This document shows positions 52,388-53,720 of a stretch of 53,720 bases of DNA, piece by piece. The stretch lies in assembly GCA_015062435.1 (NCBI GenBank), contig SUUR01000011.1, forward strand, positions 1 through 53,720, read 5' to 3'. The DNA is from Alphaproteobacteria bacterium (GTDB taxonomy: Bacteria; Pseudomonadota; Alphaproteobacteria; RF32; CAG-239). How positions within the stretch are numbered: the first letter of the stretch is position 1; every line of letters begins with the position of its first letter. The position numbers and the translations under genes were made by a program. The notes under the pieces are model-generated. The model saw only the letters and a program-made list of their open reading frames with translations, made no database searches and had not been told where the DNA came from.

Positions 52388-53623
52388 TTAACAGTTCGTT
52401 TTTCCGTATAAACCAGGACAATTATCATTAGTAGTACAACAAGGCTCACCACTTTGGTATACACCATCATCTCCCCACATTTCTGCACAGCTTGTATATA
52501 TGTATCCTCTATCTTCACACGACCCACAACCAAAATATTTTTCTGTATAAGTTTCCGGATAATATTTAACATATCCTTCTTTGCATTTTTCAACATTATA
52601 AAAGATCATTCCACCACACTCTTGCTCCACACAAGATTCAGCTTCATCAGGACATTCTTCATAATGATATGCTTTATAACTATAGCTATCTGGACAATAT
52701 CGACATTCACTACTTCCAGTTATTGTATATCCTAATGCACATTTATATTTAGTTATAGCTCCACAAGTCATTTCTTCGCACTCACCGCTGCATGCGCCCA
52801 TTGTATACTCCCCAAAATCACATTCAACACACTCATTACCGATAAGTTCCGAATGAATATCACAAACTAACTTATATCGTGTTGGTAATCCACAACCTGG
52901 CTCACAAACATATACAGTTCCATGTACTCCTTCTATAGGTTCTTCTATAAGTGGATAATTAGAACAGCCTTTTGGTGTACATTCACACTCTTCAGAGCAA
53001 TACCCATTTCGATATACACCACCTACTTCATTACAATCATATTCACTATCACATTCATACGAAAAGTAATCGTCCACACAATATTCTGAACACATCGAAG
53101 AATCAGCAGAACAAGTATACCCCTCACAATACTGCCAATCTCCTCCACATTCATAGTATCCGGCACATGGATTATCTTGCGCGCAAGTATTTCCACTTTG
53201 CGTATATCCGGATTTACAACTATCAAGCTTATATTTAGTGACATTACCGCAAGTATAATCAGAGCAAGTACCGTTAGCATCACAATTGCTTAAAGGATAA
53301 TTTGTAAAATTACAAGCATTGCAAGTTAAACCATCGGAGCTGAGTTCATAACTGTTTTGACAACTGTCTAATTTGTATTGAGTTAATTCCGAACAAACGC
53401 CATTATCAGGACATGCTTCTAAGGGATATTCACTAAATCCGGATTCCGGACAATAGAACAGAGTAGTATCGAAAGGACAGCGAATTGCTTTTTTGCCATC
53501 ACAATCGGTTGCAGATTTGGTATATCCCATATCTGCACAAGACGGACGAACCATACAACTGTCCTGAGCCAAAGATGTTGAAGAAAGTAATATCATTACT
53601 GATGTTATGGTATATTTATTCAT
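52388..53623 (-). CDS. Secreted cysteine-rich repeat protein
   Basis: 411 residues, 49 of them Cys. A signal peptide (MNKYTITSVMILLSSTSLAQ) is followed by degenerate ~40-residue repeats with the frame YPL..C...G.C...TC....KYKLDSC..GY, for example NYPLSNCDANGTC, GNVTKYKLDSCKSGYT and CGAITKYKCALGYT. Regular spacing suggests disulphide-bonded, EGF-like or growth-factor-receptor-like modules in the periplasm or at the surface. No enzyme motif. It ends in NC and is 66 bases upstream of the GH24 gene. Function unknown; adhesion or surface structure is plausible. Confidence 0.8.
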   Translation of the reverse strand: MNKYTITSVMILLSSTSLAQDSCMVRPSCADMGYTKSATDCDGKKAIRCPFDTTLFYCPESGFSEYPLEACPDNGVCSELTQYKLDSCQNSYELSSDGLTCNACNFTNYPLSNCDANGTCSDYTCGNVTKYKLDSCKSGYTQSGNTCAQDNPCAGYYECGGDWQYCEGYTCSADSSMCSEYCVDDYFSYECDSEYDCNEVGGVYRNGYCSEECECTPKGCSNYPLIEEPIEGVHGTVYVCEPGCGLPTRYKLVCDIHSELIGNECVECDFGEYTMGACSGECEEMTCGAITKYKCALGYTITGSSECRYCPDSYSYKAYHYEECPDEAESCVEQECGGMIFYNVEKCKEGYVKYYPETYTEKYFGCGSCEDRGYIYTSCAEMWGDDGVYQSGEPCCTTNDNCPGLYGKTNC

Positions 53624-53645
53624 CTTCCAGCTCCTTTGTTTTTCT

Positions 53646-53720
53646 CTGTCATATTCCGACTTGATCGGAATATCTCTCTTAAATTTCGTGAGATTGTCCG
53701 AACAAGTCGGACAATGACAG
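53646..53720. repeat. Palindromic repeat element, copy 2 (reaches window edge)
   Basis: CTGTCAT (53646-53652) pairs with ATGACAG (53714-53720), and CCGACTTG pairs with CAAGTCGG further in. The middle contains ATCTCTCTTAAAT. It has the same ends and core as the element at 30172-30243. It lies 22 bp upstream of the Cys-rich gene start, so its left end may overlap that gene's promoter. Confidence 0.75.

Noticed and set aside
52318-52596. 92-residue minus-strand frame at the end of the Cys-rich gene
   Set aside because: It is the alternate frame of the cysteine-rich gene, and its lysine/isoleucine-rich product has no start signal.
1-53720. CRISPR array
   Set aside because: No set of short direct repeats with regular unique spacers was seen; repeated units are palindromic elements or the tRNA-linked duplication.

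Overview
The window reads as a chromosomal segment of an AT-rich alphaproteobacterium, most like the small-genome, host- or gut-associated lineages. The evidence is gene content and order: a yqeY-dnaG-rpoD string, an rpiB-glyA-murF-nrdR-nusB-def-fmt string, greA, gyrA and secE-nusG, plus outer-membrane genes (autotransporter, EptA-type transferase). The taxon is an inference; no rRNA gene is present to settle it.

Region 1, 1 to about 11.95 kb, is an accessory defence/mobility island, clearly more AT-rich than what follows. In order it holds: the tail of an unknown gene; three small minus-strand genes (one DUF3768); a type II restriction endonuclease gene with a single-base frameshift; three consecutive DNA adenine methyltransferase genes headed by a ribbon-helix-helix (RHH) regulator whose promoter contains a perfect palindrome; a large serine recombinase; an 861-residue SIR2-domain protein of phage-defence type with its own promoter; and a gene split by a one-base frameshift at an A-run. 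Three related 29-30 bp imperfect palindromes (near 433, 6399 and 11938) lie at the left part, middle and right end of this island. They may be recombinase attachment sites or shared operators.

Region 2, 12.1-30.1 kb, is core genome with surface genes: a His-rich CDF zinc exporter, an unrecognised 310-residue protein, secE-nusG (cut off from the usual rplK-rplA neighbours by a terminator), a 1278-residue autotransporter, a TSCPD protein, a GNAT acetyltransferase, tRNA-Ile2(CAT), rpoD-dnaG-yqeY, DUF4105 and DUF3015 envelope proteins, greA with an attenuator-like leader, a four-CxC small protein and trxB.

Region 3, 30.1-38.1 kb, holds a short-palindrome repeat patch, a chimeric flagellin with a beta-helix and Lcl/DUF1566-like insert, a MacAB-like tripartite efflux operon, and three unrecognised plus-strand genes, the first behind a structured leader.

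Region 4, 38.1-53.7 kb, is housekeeping (fmt to rpiB, gyrA), tRNA-Cys and tRNA-Asn followed by a 183-bp tandem duplication carrying a copy of the tRNA-Asn 3' end, and envelope/host-interaction genes: a MIF-like tautomerase, an EptA/MCR-type phosphoethanolamine transferase, a DUF212 membrane protein, a membrane-anchored GH24 muramidase and a secreted 49-cysteine protein. No CRISPR array, rRNA or complete insertion sequence was seen.
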